From positions 124,001-188,000 of the forward strand of contig JAEUVE010000011.1 in the NCBI GenBank assembly GCA_016786865.1: DNA of 64,000 nt, written 5' to 3'. How positions within the stretch are numbered: the stretch's first letter is position 1; each line of letters opens with the position of its first letter. The position numbers and the translations under genes are program-made. This stretch comes from Sediminibacterium sp. GTDB lineage: Bacteria > Bacteroidota > Bacteroidia > Chitinophagales > Chitinophagaceae. The notes under the pieces are model-generated. The model was given only the letters and a program-made list of their open reading frames with translations, searched no databases and was not told where the DNA came from. Positions 16,820 through 24,661 of this stretch are shown here, piece after piece.

Positions 16820-17323
16820 ATGAATACGATTCAAGTATTATTTTTCTTTTTAAGCGTACTGGCCATCTTCAGTGCTATTATGGTATTGGTAAGTAAGAAT
16901 CCTGTACACAGTGTATTGTGGCTGATTACTGTTTTCTTTGCCATATCCGGGCACTATATCCTGTTAAATGCACAGTTTCTGGCGATTGTGAACCTGATTG
17001 TGTATGCAGGGGCCATCATGGTGTTGTTCCTCTTTGTGATCATGCTGATGAACCTGAATGCAGATGCAGCTCCCCGGAAAAATCTCTGGATGAAACTGGC
17101 GGGCGTGATCTCTGGAGGATGTTTTCTGATGGTGCTGATCTCACTGATACGTCAAACCGTAGAACTGACCGGAAAAACAGTGATGATGAAGGAAGGAAAT
17201 ATCGGCTTGATCAAAAACCTTGGTAAGGCGCTCTTTACCGATTTTGTAATACCATTCGAAATCAGCAGTGTGTTGTTCCTGAGTGCAATGGTGGGTGCAG
17301 TAGTAATAGGAAAGAAAAATTAA
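16820..17323 (+). CDS. nuoJ: NADH-quinone oxidoreductase subunit J
   Basis: A 167-aa membrane subunit with about five helices. The signature LNAQFLAIVNLIVYAGAIMVLFLFVIMLMN is complete; its third helix contains the pi-bulge region involved in coupling. It lies in the canonical order between nuoI and nuoK. Confidence 0.95.
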   Translation: MNTIQVLFFFLSVLAIFSAIMVLVSKNPVHSVLWLITVFFAISGHYILLNAQFLAIVNLIVYAGAIMVLFLFVIMLMNLNADAAPRKNLWMKLAGVISGGCFLMVLISLIRQTVELTGKTVMMKEGNIGLIKNLGKALFTDFVIPFEISSVLFLSAMVGAVVIGKKN

Positions 17324-17342
17324 CGATACTCAATTTTAGCAT

Positions 17343-17678
17343 ATGCCAATACAATACTATATCTATTTCTGTTTAGCACTTTTTTCGATCGGTATCATCG
17401 GGGTACTGACCAGAAAAAATGCGATCATCGTTTTCATGTGTGTGGAGCTGATGCTGAATGCGGTTAACCTGCTGCTGGTAGCATTTTCCAAAATGCACCA
17501 TGGTGCAGCGCTGGCGGGCAATCCTGCAACCACAGCCGGAATTGACGGACAGTTGTTTGTGTTTTTTATCATGGTGGTGGCAGCAGCAGAAGTTAGTGTG
17601 GGCCTGGCAATCATTGTAATGATGTACAGAAATACCCATTCTGTAGACATCAACTTTTTGAACAGATTGAAAAATTAA
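17343..17678 (+). CDS. nuoK: NADH-quinone oxidoreductase subunit K
   Basis: A 111-aa subunit with three helices. It has the conserved glutamates in the membrane ([16 protein letters not shown] and [17 protein letters not shown]) that belong to the proton path. Slightly longer than the usual 100 aa because of the loop [19 protein letters not shown]. Its stop is one base before the nuoL ATG. Confidence 0.95.
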   Translation: MPIQYYIYFCLALFSIGIIGVLTRKNAIIVFMCVELMLNAVNLLLVAFSKMHHGAALAGNPATTAGIDGQLFVFFIMVVAAAEVSVGLAIIVMMYRNTHSVDINFLNRLKN

Positions 17679-17679
17679 T

Positions 17680-19623
17680 ATGAGTAAGATAGCTTTTTTA
17701 GTTCCGCTTTTCCCATTGTTGGGATTTCTGATCAACGGTTTGGGCAGGAAGTCGCTGTCGAAATCTGCTATTGGAATCATTGGTTCCGGAGCAATTTTAC
17801 TTTCCTTCCTCACTTCCTGTTACCTCTTTACACAGGTGGCTGCAGGAGCAGGTGAAGGACAGCGTTTTGAAACCGTAGTTACCTTATTCAATTTTATTTC
17901 GGTGGATGCGTTCACCATACCATTTGCTTTTCAGGTAGATCAGCTGTCTGTGCTGTTTTTACTCATCATTACCGGTATTGGCTTCCTGATTCATCTGTAT
18001 TCTACCGCATACATGAAAGACGAAACGGCTGATCATTACGGCAGGTATTTTGCCTACCTCAATCTCTTCGTGTTCTCCATGTTGCTGCTGGTTATGGGCG
18101 CCAACTATGTGATCATGTTCATAGGATGGGAAGGCGTTGGTCTTTGTTCCTACCTGCTGATCGGCTATTGGTTTAAAAACAACGATTACAATTACGCTGC
18201 GAAGAAGGCCTTTATCATGAACCGAATCGGAGACCTTGGTTTCCTGTTGGCCGTGTTCTGGTTACTGTTCCGTTTGGGTACAGTAAGCTATGGAGATGTA
18301 TTTGCGAATGTAGACAAGCTTACTGCTACCGATATCACAGGCATTACCACCCTGCTCTTTATCGGAGCCATGGGTAAGAGCGCGCAGATTCCATTGTACA
18401 CCTGGTTGCCCGATGCCATGGCGGGTCCAACACCTGTATCTGCGCTGATCCACGCTGCAACCATGGTAACGGCGGGTATTTATATGATTGCCCGCAGCAA
18501 TATCTTGTATACACTGGCACCTGCAACACAAACGCTGGTGGCCGTGATTGGTCTCGCAACTGCTGTATTCGCTGCAACCATTGCCCTGAAGCAAAACGAT
18601 ATTAAAAAAGTGCTGGCCTATTCTACCGTAAGTCAGCTGGGTTATATGTTCCTTGGTCTGGGCGTAGGAGCTTATACCGGAGCAGTATTCCATGTAATGA
18701 CACATGCATTTTTCAAAGCACTGTTGTTCCTTGGAGCAGGTTCTGTAATACATGCCATGCACCACGAACAGGATATCCGCAAAATGGGTAACCTTAAAAA
18801 GTACATGCCGGTTACACATATTACTTTCCTGCTGGCCTGTCTGGCCATTGCCGGAATTCCTCCATTTTCCGGATTTTTCTCCAAAGATGAAATACTGGCT
18901 GCAGCATTTGCTGTAAATCCATTGTACTATTACCTGGGGGTAGCCGGAGCCCTGATGACTGCATTCTATATGTTCCGTTTGTATACCATGACCTTCCTCG
19001 GAAATTTCAGAGGTACGCATGAACAGGAGCACCATTTACATGAAAGTCCTTCTGCCATGACCATTCCACTGGTAGTGCTGGCGGTGCTTTCTGTGGTGGG
19101 CGGCTTTATTGGTATTCCGGAAGCATTCGCTGCCGACAGTCACTGGCTGGAGCATTTCCTGGCGCCTGTTTTTGCAGAATCTGCCAAGTTAGCGGAAGCA
19201 CATCATCTGAGTCATTCCCAGGAGTACATCATGATGGGAACTGCAACTGTGCTGATTCTGGGTGTAATTGTATATGCAGTCAGCAGATTTAAGAAATACA
19301 CCGGTGAAAGCGAACAGGAGGAACAGGGGCTTGGAAAAATACTGGCCAACAAGTGGTATATCGATGAGCTGTACAATGCGGCTATCGTAAATCCGCTGAA
19401 TGCATTTGCCGGTTTCTGTAAAAACGTAGTGGAGAAGAGTGGTATTGATGGTGCAGTGAATGGTGTAGGAAAACTGGTAGCCTATGGCTCAAGACAACTG
19501 CGGTTGGTGCAGAGCGGTCAGGTAAGTAGTTATGTACTGATTATGGTACTGTCGATGGTTGTATTCTTCCTGATTTGGTTCAATGATACCACCATCATTC
19601 AGTTTTTCAATAAATTATTTTAA
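17680..19623 (+). CDS. nuoL: NADH-quinone oxidoreductase subunit L
   Basis: A 647-aa antiporter-like proton-pumping subunit. It shows the core motif GWEGVGLCSYLLIGYW, the broken-helix region KSAQIPLYTWLPDAMAGPTPVSALIHAATMVTAGIYMIAR and KVLAYSTVSQLGYMFLGLG, and the C-terminal part with the lateral helix (ILANKWYIDELYNAAIVNPLNAFA). Length is normal for the family. Confidence 0.97.
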   Translation: MSKIAFLVPLFPLLGFLINGLGRKSLSKSAIGIIGSGAILLSFLTSCYLFTQVAAGAGEGQRFETVVTLFNFISVDAFTIPFAFQVDQLSVLFLLIITGIGFLIHLYSTAYMKDETADHYGRYFAYLNLFVFSMLLLVMGANYVIMFIGWEGVGLCSYLLIGYWFKNNDYNYAAKKAFIMNRIGDLGFLLAVFWLLFRLGTVSYGDVFANVDKLTATDITGITTLLFIGAMGKSAQIPLYTWLPDAMAGPTPVSALIHAATMVTAGIYMIARSNILYTLAPATQTLVAVIGLATAVFAATIALKQNDIKKVLAYSTVSQLGYMFLGLGVGAYTGAVFHVMTHAFFKALLFLGAGSVIHAMHHEQDIRKMGNLKKYMPVTHITFLLACLAIAGIPPFSGFFSKDEILAAAFAVNPLYYYLGVAGALMTAFYMFRLYTMTFLGNFRGTHEQEHHLHESPSAMTIPLVVLAVLSVVGGFIGIPEAFAADSHWLEHFLAPVFAESAKLAEAHHLSHSQEYIMMGTATVLILGVIVYAVSRFKKYTGESEQEEQGLGKILANKWYIDELYNAAIVNPLNAFAGFCKNVVEKSGIDGAVNGVGKLVAYGSRQLRLVQSGQVSSYVLIMVLSMVVFFLIWFNDTTIIQFFNKLF

Positions 19624-19649
19624 TTCGTTCATTAAGTATCTCCGCAACA

Positions 19650-21077
19650 ATGATAGCCTTATTACTCATATTGATCCCATTAGCAGCAGGACTGGTTTCC
19701 TTTGCTATGAAACAGGATTCCGCAGCAAAGACAATTTCCTTACTGGCTTCAGTGGTTACACTGGCATTGGCGCTGGCCGCAGTAGGAACCTCCTCTTCCA
19801 TTGTATACGATGTGGCCTGGCTGAATGATCTCGGAAGCAGGTTCACCCTGAAGATGGACGGGCTCAGCAAGCTGCTTGCTTTGCTTACAGCAGTTGCATA
19901 TCCGCTGATCTTTGTTGCAATCCAACATAATGCGTATAAAAAAACTGCATCGTTTTACGGACTGATGCTGCTGGCACAGGCGGGATTGATGGGCGTATTT
20001 ATGGCAGCAGACGTATTGCTGTTTTACTTCTTCTGGGAGCTTGCGTTGATTCCGGTATACTTCCTCTCTTCCATTTGGGGTGGTGAAAAACGGATTGCTG
20101 TTACTTTTAAGTTTTTCGTTTATACTTTTTTAGGTTCCCTCCTCATGCTTGCGGGAATATTACTGGTGTACTTCCAGACAGCCGACCATTCCTTTGCCAT
20201 GAAGGCTTTTTATGAGGTTAAACTGAGCGGAGCTCAGCAAACAGTGGCTTTCTGGTTGTTTTTCATTGCGTTTGCAATCAAGATGCCGATTTTTCCGCTG
20301 CATACCTGGCAGCCTGATGCATACGAGCAATCACCCACAGCCACTACCATGGTGTTAAGTGGTATTATGGTGAAAATGGGATTGTTTGCAGTGGTACGCT
20401 GGCTGTTGCCGGTTTTTCCACAGGCTACCGTACAGTTTGGGAACCTGATCATGATTCTGTCGATCATCGGTATGTTGTTTGCCTCTCTGATTGCGATCCG
20501 TCAGGACGATATCAAGCGGCTGATTGCTTATTCCTCCATTGCACACATTGGTCTGATGAGTGCTGCCCTTTTTTCCGGCAGCAGATCCGGCGCAGAAGGC
20601 GCCATGATTCAGATGTTCAGCCATGGCGTGAATGTGATCGGTATGTGGATTATAGCAGATCAGATAGAGCAAAAACTTGGTACCAGAAAAATGAGCGAAC
20701 TGGGTGGTCTGGCGCAGAAAGCGCCAGCAATGGCTGTGTTGCTGGTTGTAATGGCGCTGGCCAATATAGCCCTGCCGCTTACCAACGCATTTATCGGAGA
20801 GTTCCTCATGTTTAGCGGAATCTTCCAGCACAATATGTGGATGGCAGCAGCAGCAGGTGTCAGCATTATCCTGGCAGCTGTTTACACATTGAATATGGTG
20901 CAGAAAGTAATTTACGGAGCGCTGAGCCCGATAAGTTCAGCTGCCGTGGAGATCAGCGGCAATGTAAAAATGGCCCTGATCATTATTGCAGTGGTGATCA
21001 TCGTATTCGGGGTGTTTCCGCAACCTATGATCGAATTAACAAAAGATACTGTAGCAGGCTTATTTGTAAAAAAATAA
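19650..21077 (+). CDS. nuoM: NADH-quinone oxidoreductase subunit M
   Basis: A 475-aa antiporter-like subunit. Motifs: LLFYFFWELALIPVYFLSSIWGG with the conserved Glu, KMPIFPLHTWQPDAYEQSPTATTMVLSGIMVKMG, and KRLIAYSSIAHIGLMSAALFSG. In most NuoM proteins the HTWLPDAH..AP motif is followed by histidine; here it reads HTWQPDAYEQSP, a variant that recurs in Bacteroidota. Order and spacing match a single nuo operon. Confidence 0.95.
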   Translation: MIALLLILIPLAAGLVSFAMKQDSAAKTISLLASVVTLALALAAVGTSSSIVYDVAWLNDLGSRFTLKMDGLSKLLALLTAVAYPLIFVAIQHNAYKKTASFYGLMLLAQAGLMGVFMAADVLLFYFFWELALIPVYFLSSIWGGEKRIAVTFKFFVYTFLGSLLMLAGILLVYFQTADHSFAMKAFYEVKLSGAQQTVAFWLFFIAFAIKMPIFPLHTWQPDAYEQSPTATTMVLSGIMVKMGLFAVVRWLLPVFPQATVQFGNLIMILSIIGMLFASLIAIRQDDIKRLIAYSSIAHIGLMSAALFSGSRSGAEGAMIQMFSHGVNVIGMWIIADQIEQKLGTRKMSELGGLAQKAPAMAVLLVVMALANIALPLTNAFIGEFLMFSGIFQHNMWMAAAAGVSIILAAVYTLNMVQKVIYGALSPISSAAVEISGNVKMALIIIAVVIIVFGVFPQPMIELTKDTVAGLFVKK

Positions 21078-21095
21078 ATGAACATCTAACGTATT

Positions 21096-22484
21096 ATGAA
21101 CGCAATTATATTTTCAGCTGTTTTGGGTGTAGTGATGATGTTCAGTGGCATCATACTCCGCAGTAAATCTGCAGTTACTACAACGGCAATCGTTTCGCTG
21201 CTGGTTTTATTACTGGCCAATATTTTCAACATATACGATGTGTTTTCGATTCATATAGATACACGTGGCCTGTTGCATTTTAATAAGTTCGGATTGTTCT
21301 TCAATTCCATTCTGATTTCGGCAACCCTGATATTTGTGTTGCTCAGCGGAAAGGATATTGAAAAAGCAGGCGCCAATGTATCCGACTATTACGCCCTTAT
21401 TTTCTTTGTACTCTGTGGTACCAGCATACTTACTTCTTTCAATGGACTGCTTATCTTGTTCCTTGGAATTGAAATCATGACCATCCCATTGTATATCCTC
21501 ACGGGTGCCGACAAGCGCAACCTGAAAAGCAATGAAGCCTCTCTGAAATATTTCCTTATGGGCTGTTTTTCTACAGGTATCATGCTGATGGGTATTGCAT
21601 TGGTATACGGAGCTACCGGATCTTTTTCGCTGAATGTAGCGGCCTCGTCTCCTGCATCTGCCGGAATGCCGGTGTCTTCCTTCCTGCAAATGGCCGGATT
21701 GATTCTCCTGTTTGTGTCGATGTGTTTTAAAGTATCTGCAGCTCCGTTTCATTTCTGGACTCCGGATGTGTACGATGGTGCACCAGGCGTATTTACTTCG
21801 TTTATGGCAACCATTGTAAAAGCGGGCGGATTCTTTGCTTTTTTAAATCTGTTCGAATCCAATGCCCAGTTACTTGGGCCAACCTGGAAATTGCTGATGT
21901 CGTTTGTGATTATCGCTACTCTGCTGATAGGCAATATTACAGCTGTATTCCAGCAAAGCATCAAGCGCATGATGGCTTATTCCAGTATTGCACAGGCCGG
22001 CTTTATGCTGTTTGCATTGTACAGTTTCAATGATATGGCTAAAGAGGGTATCCTCTTGTATGCGGTAGCTTACTGTCTGGCAACCATCGGTTTCTTCTCT
22101 GTGTTGATCAAAGTGAAGGATTATACTTTTGACGGGTTCAACGGACTCGCCAAAACGCAGCCTGTACTGGCGTTCAGTGCAACCGTATTCCTGATGTCTC
22201 TGGCCGGAATTCCGCTGACTGCAGGATTCTTTGCCAAATATTACATGCTGGCATCCGTAGTAAAATCCGGGGGATCTCTCTGGATCGTGGTGGTAGCCGT
22301 GCTTTTTGCAGCCATCAGCGTATACTACTATTTCAAAGTGATCCAGGCCATGTATTTTAAAGAAGGTCAGCCAGAAACACTGGAAATTACCGGAAGCTTC
22401 AAAACCGGTCTTGTTCTGGTAGCAGCAGCCGTAATTCTGGTCGGCGTTCTTCCCTCAATAGTGCTCAATTGGTTCTATTTTTAA
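21096..22484 (+). CDS. nuoN: NADH-quinone oxidoreductase subunit N
   Basis: A 462-aa antiporter-like subunit and the last gene of the operon. It shows FLGIEIMTIPLYILTGADKRNLKSNEASLKYFLMGCFSTGIMLMG, KVSAAPFHFWTPDVYDGAPGVFTSFMATIVKAGG and KRMMAYSSIAQAGFMLFAL. It completes the 14 subunits (A-N) needed for proton-pumping NADH:menaquinone oxidoreductase. No clear terminator hairpin was seen in the 87 bases before the next gene. Confidence 0.96.
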   Translation: MNAIIFSAVLGVVMMFSGIILRSKSAVTTTAIVSLLVLLLANIFNIYDVFSIHIDTRGLLHFNKFGLFFNSILISATLIFVLLSGKDIEKAGANVSDYYALIFFVLCGTSILTSFNGLLILFLGIEIMTIPLYILTGADKRNLKSNEASLKYFLMGCFSTGIMLMGIALVYGATGSFSLNVAASSPASAGMPVSSFLQMAGLILLFVSMCFKVSAAPFHFWTPDVYDGAPGVFTSFMATIVKAGGFFAFLNLFESNAQLLGPTWKLLMSFVIIATLLIGNITAVFQQSIKRMMAYSSIAQAGFMLFALYSFNDMAKEGILLYAVAYCLATIGFFSVLIKVKDYTFDGFNGLAKTQPVLAFSATVFLMSLAGIPLTAGFFAKYYMLASVVKSGGSLWIVVVAVLFAAISVYYYFKVIQAMYFKEGQPETLEITGSFKTGLVLVAAAVILVGVLPSIVLNWFYF

Positions 22485-22511
22485 CCACTCTTCATAATTT
22501 GAGGGGCCTTG

Positions 22512-22543
22512 TTGCCGGTTTACGCAATCTCCTGTTACCTTTA
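22512..22543 (+). promoter_or_regulatory. Possible promoter of the ABC permease gene
   Basis: TTG at 22512-22514 and TACCTTTA at 22536-22543 are 21 bases apart. The second is one base off the TAnnTTTG consensus. Location 29 bases before the ATG is suitable. Weak but consistent. Confidence 0.35.
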
Positions 22544-22571
22544 GGTGTATAGTTGATGTAAACTGAAATTC

Positions 22572-23849
22572 ATGACCGCATTCGATTCATTTACCCTGGC
22601 CTGGCGGACTGTCCGCAGCAATAAGCTTAGAGCAGGTATTACCATTGCTATTATTGCATTTGGTATCATGGCCCTCATCGGTATTATTACGGCCATCGAA
22701 GCCATGAATCAGAGCCTGAAAGAGAGTTTCTCTTCCATGGGTGCCAATGCCTTTAGCATCCGTTTTAAGGAGTCCAGGGCCAGGTTTGGTCCGGGAGATG
22801 GCGACGGGGTGGAAAAGACCAAGCGCGGCCTTAAAAAGAAGAAATCGAATCTGGGAAAACCCATCCGACTCGAAGAGGCCGAATTTTTCAAAGCCAATTA
22901 CCTGTTTCCGGGTGCAGCAGTATCTATTTATCGCAGGGGTCCCGGATCGCAGGAGTTACATTATAAGGAAAAGAAAACCAATCCGCAGATTACTGTTTGG
23001 GGCGGAGATGAAAACTACCTGTCTGTAAATGGCTATTCCATTAATATCGGAAGGAACCTGAACAGCCTCGATGTGCAGAGTGGAAGAAATGTTTGTTTGC
23101 TTGGAAGCAATGTGGCAACCAAATTGTTCGGCGACAAGCCAGAGCAATGTCTGGATAAAATCATTAAGATCGGCAGCAATCCTTACAGGGTTATCGGGCT
23201 ACTCAAGAGCAAAGGATCCAGTGCCATGCTCAGGCAAGACGATATGGTGCTTACCTCCTACACCAATGTGCGCAAATTTACCAATGCAGCCTCTTCTTAT
23301 CTGTTGGGGGTAATGGTACAGAATATTAATGAATTGCCTGTAGCAACAGACGAAGCCACTGCCGTTTTCAGGGCTGTACGCAAGCTGGAGCCGGTGGAAG
23401 AAAGCAATTTTGTAATCGAAAAGAGCGACAAGTTTGCTGAAATGTTTATTGGATTTCTGGGCAGCATAACAGGAGCCGCCAGTGCAATTGGTTTAATTAC
23501 CCTGATCGGCGCAGCCATTGGTCTGATGAACATCATGCTGGTTGCGGTGAACGAGCGCACTAAGGAAGTGGGCCTCATTAAAGCCATCGGAGGTAAGAGC
23601 AGGTATGTACGTCAGCAGTTTTTGTTTGAGAGTATGATCATCAGTTTGCTGGGTGCTGTTTGTGGCATTATCCTGGGCGTGCTGGTGGGCAATCTCTTCG
23701 GTATCATTCTGAAAACCGGATTTGTAGTACCATGGGTATGGGTAGCCATCGGCATCATCATATGTTCCGTAGTAGGACTGGCAGCAGGAATTTATCCTGC
23801 CATGAAGGCCGCCAGACTGAATCCGATTGTAGCGCTGCGGTACGAGTAA
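22572..23849 (+). CDS. ABC transporter permease, MacB/FtsX type
   Basis: A 425-aa protein with an N-terminal transmembrane helix (TIAIIAFGIMALIGIITAI), a periplasmic MacB_PCD-like domain of about 220 residues and three C-terminal helices of the FtsX fold (ending ICSVVGLAAGIYPAMKAARLNPIVALRYE, a hallmark ending of MacB permeases). It would export a substrate or transmit mechanical force across the envelope with an ATPase partner. No ATP-binding-cassette gene lies beside it, so the partner is encoded elsewhere. An unusual basic patch (KTKRGLKKKKSNLGK) sits in the periplasmic part. Confidence 0.9.
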   Translation: MTAFDSFTLAWRTVRSNKLRAGITIAIIAFGIMALIGIITAIEAMNQSLKESFSSMGANAFSIRFKESRARFGPGDGDGVEKTKRGLKKKKSNLGKPIRLEEAEFFKANYLFPGAAVSIYRRGPGSQELHYKEKKTNPQITVWGGDENYLSVNGYSINIGRNLNSLDVQSGRNVCLLGSNVATKLFGDKPEQCLDKIIKIGSNPYRVIGLLKSKGSSAMLRQDDMVLTSYTNVRKFTNAASSYLLGVMVQNINELPVATDEATAVFRAVRKLEPVEESNFVIEKSDKFAEMFIGFLGSITGAASAIGLITLIGAAIGLMNIMLVAVNERTKEVGLIKAIGGKSRYVRQQFLFESMIISLLGAVCGIILGVLVGNLFGIILKTGFVVPWVWVAIGIIICSVVGLAAGIYPAMKAARLNPIVALRYE

Positions 23850-24566
23850 TTATTTGTTTTTATTGAACTCCTTCAGTTTATCGTTGATATAGTACTTAAT
23901 ATCTTCCTCTGTTTTATTGGCTCTCAGCCATGTATAGGAAGGACGGTACAATTGCATGAACATATGCAGGGCTTCGTCTTTTAAACCGCTGTATTTGGTA
24001 ACCAGGGCAGGAGGAAAGCGGTAGTTGATATAGGCTTCGCGTTCGTTGGTTTCAAAAAAGGCCATTGCCTTTCTCTTGTTCTTTTCCTTGCGTGAAAAAT
24101 GATCGATGTTCAGCGCAATCCCTGCGCCGGAATTAGAACCGGATACGGGCGGAATTTTATAGTTCACGATGTCTTCCATGAAATCGGTTCTTCGTTCTAT
24201 ACTATCCAGTTGATAGGCGTTCATTCCTCTTGCAGTAACGGTTACATTCCCCAGGGAACGCACCAGGGGCTCCAGTTCCAGGAACAGGGTATCGTTTTTC
24301 AGTAACTTCTGATGAAAGTTGACGGTGTCAAAATAATAGCCCACCGCGGCAAAAGAAAGTACCTGATCGTTGTTCAGTTCAATTTTAAAGATTCCCCGGC
24401 TGTTGGTCATTACTGTTTTTTTCGTATCCAGATTGGAAACACTGGCCAGTACAACGGGTTCCTTGGTACTGCTGTCGGTCAATACACCTACAACCATATT
24501 TTTCTTCTGAGCCTGAACAGCAAAAGAAAATAAAAGAACAAGTAACAAGGATATGGATATTCGCAT
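23850..24566 (-). CDS. Exported protein with carboxypeptidase-regulatory-like domain
   Basis: A 238-aa protein. I chose the ATG at 24566; one codon upstream is a GTG. A signal peptide (MRISISLLLVLLFSFAVQAQ) is followed by a beta-sandwich of the CarboxypepD_reg-like type (VVGVLTDSSTKEPVVLASVSNLDTKKTVMTNSRGIFKIEL...), as found at the N-terminus of SusC-like receptors, but here there is no plug or barrel. The C-terminal 100 residues are charged and unrecognised. The gene converges on the ABC permease gene with no gap between stop codons. A TATCTTCG element (24581-24588) one base off consensus lies 14 bases upstream. Confidence 0.75.
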   Translation of the reverse strand: MRISISLLLVLLFSFAVQAQKKNMVVGVLTDSSTKEPVVLASVSNLDTKKTVMTNSRGIFKIELNNDQVLSFAAVGYYFDTVNFHQKLLKNDTLFLELEPLVRSLGNVTVTARGMNAYQLDSIERRTDFMEDIVNYKIPPVSGSNSGAGIALNIDHFSRKEKNKRKAMAFFETNEREAYINYRFPPALVTKYSGLKDEALHMFMQLYRPSYTWLRANKTEEDIKYYINDKLKEFNKNK

Positions 24567-24592
24567 CACAGATTTTTTTGCGAAGATAAGAA

Positions 24593-24628
24593 ATAAAAAA
24601 CCTCACAGGATTTTAAGCCTGTGAGGTT
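24593..24628 (-). terminator. Terminator of the zinc metalloprotease gene
   Basis: CCTCACAGG (24601-24609) and CCTGTGAGG (24618-24626) form a perfect nine-pair stem with an eight-base loop. On the minus strand it is followed by TTTTTTATTT. It lies 34 bases past the metalloprotease stop. Confidence 0.88.
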
Positions 24629-24661
24629 GAACTGAATGAATCAGCGGGCATCCGGTAACCT

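Noticed and set aside
22485..22571. Terminator hairpin after nuoN
   Set aside because: The AT-rich bases after nuoN do not form a stem with a T tract; I could not support a terminator here.
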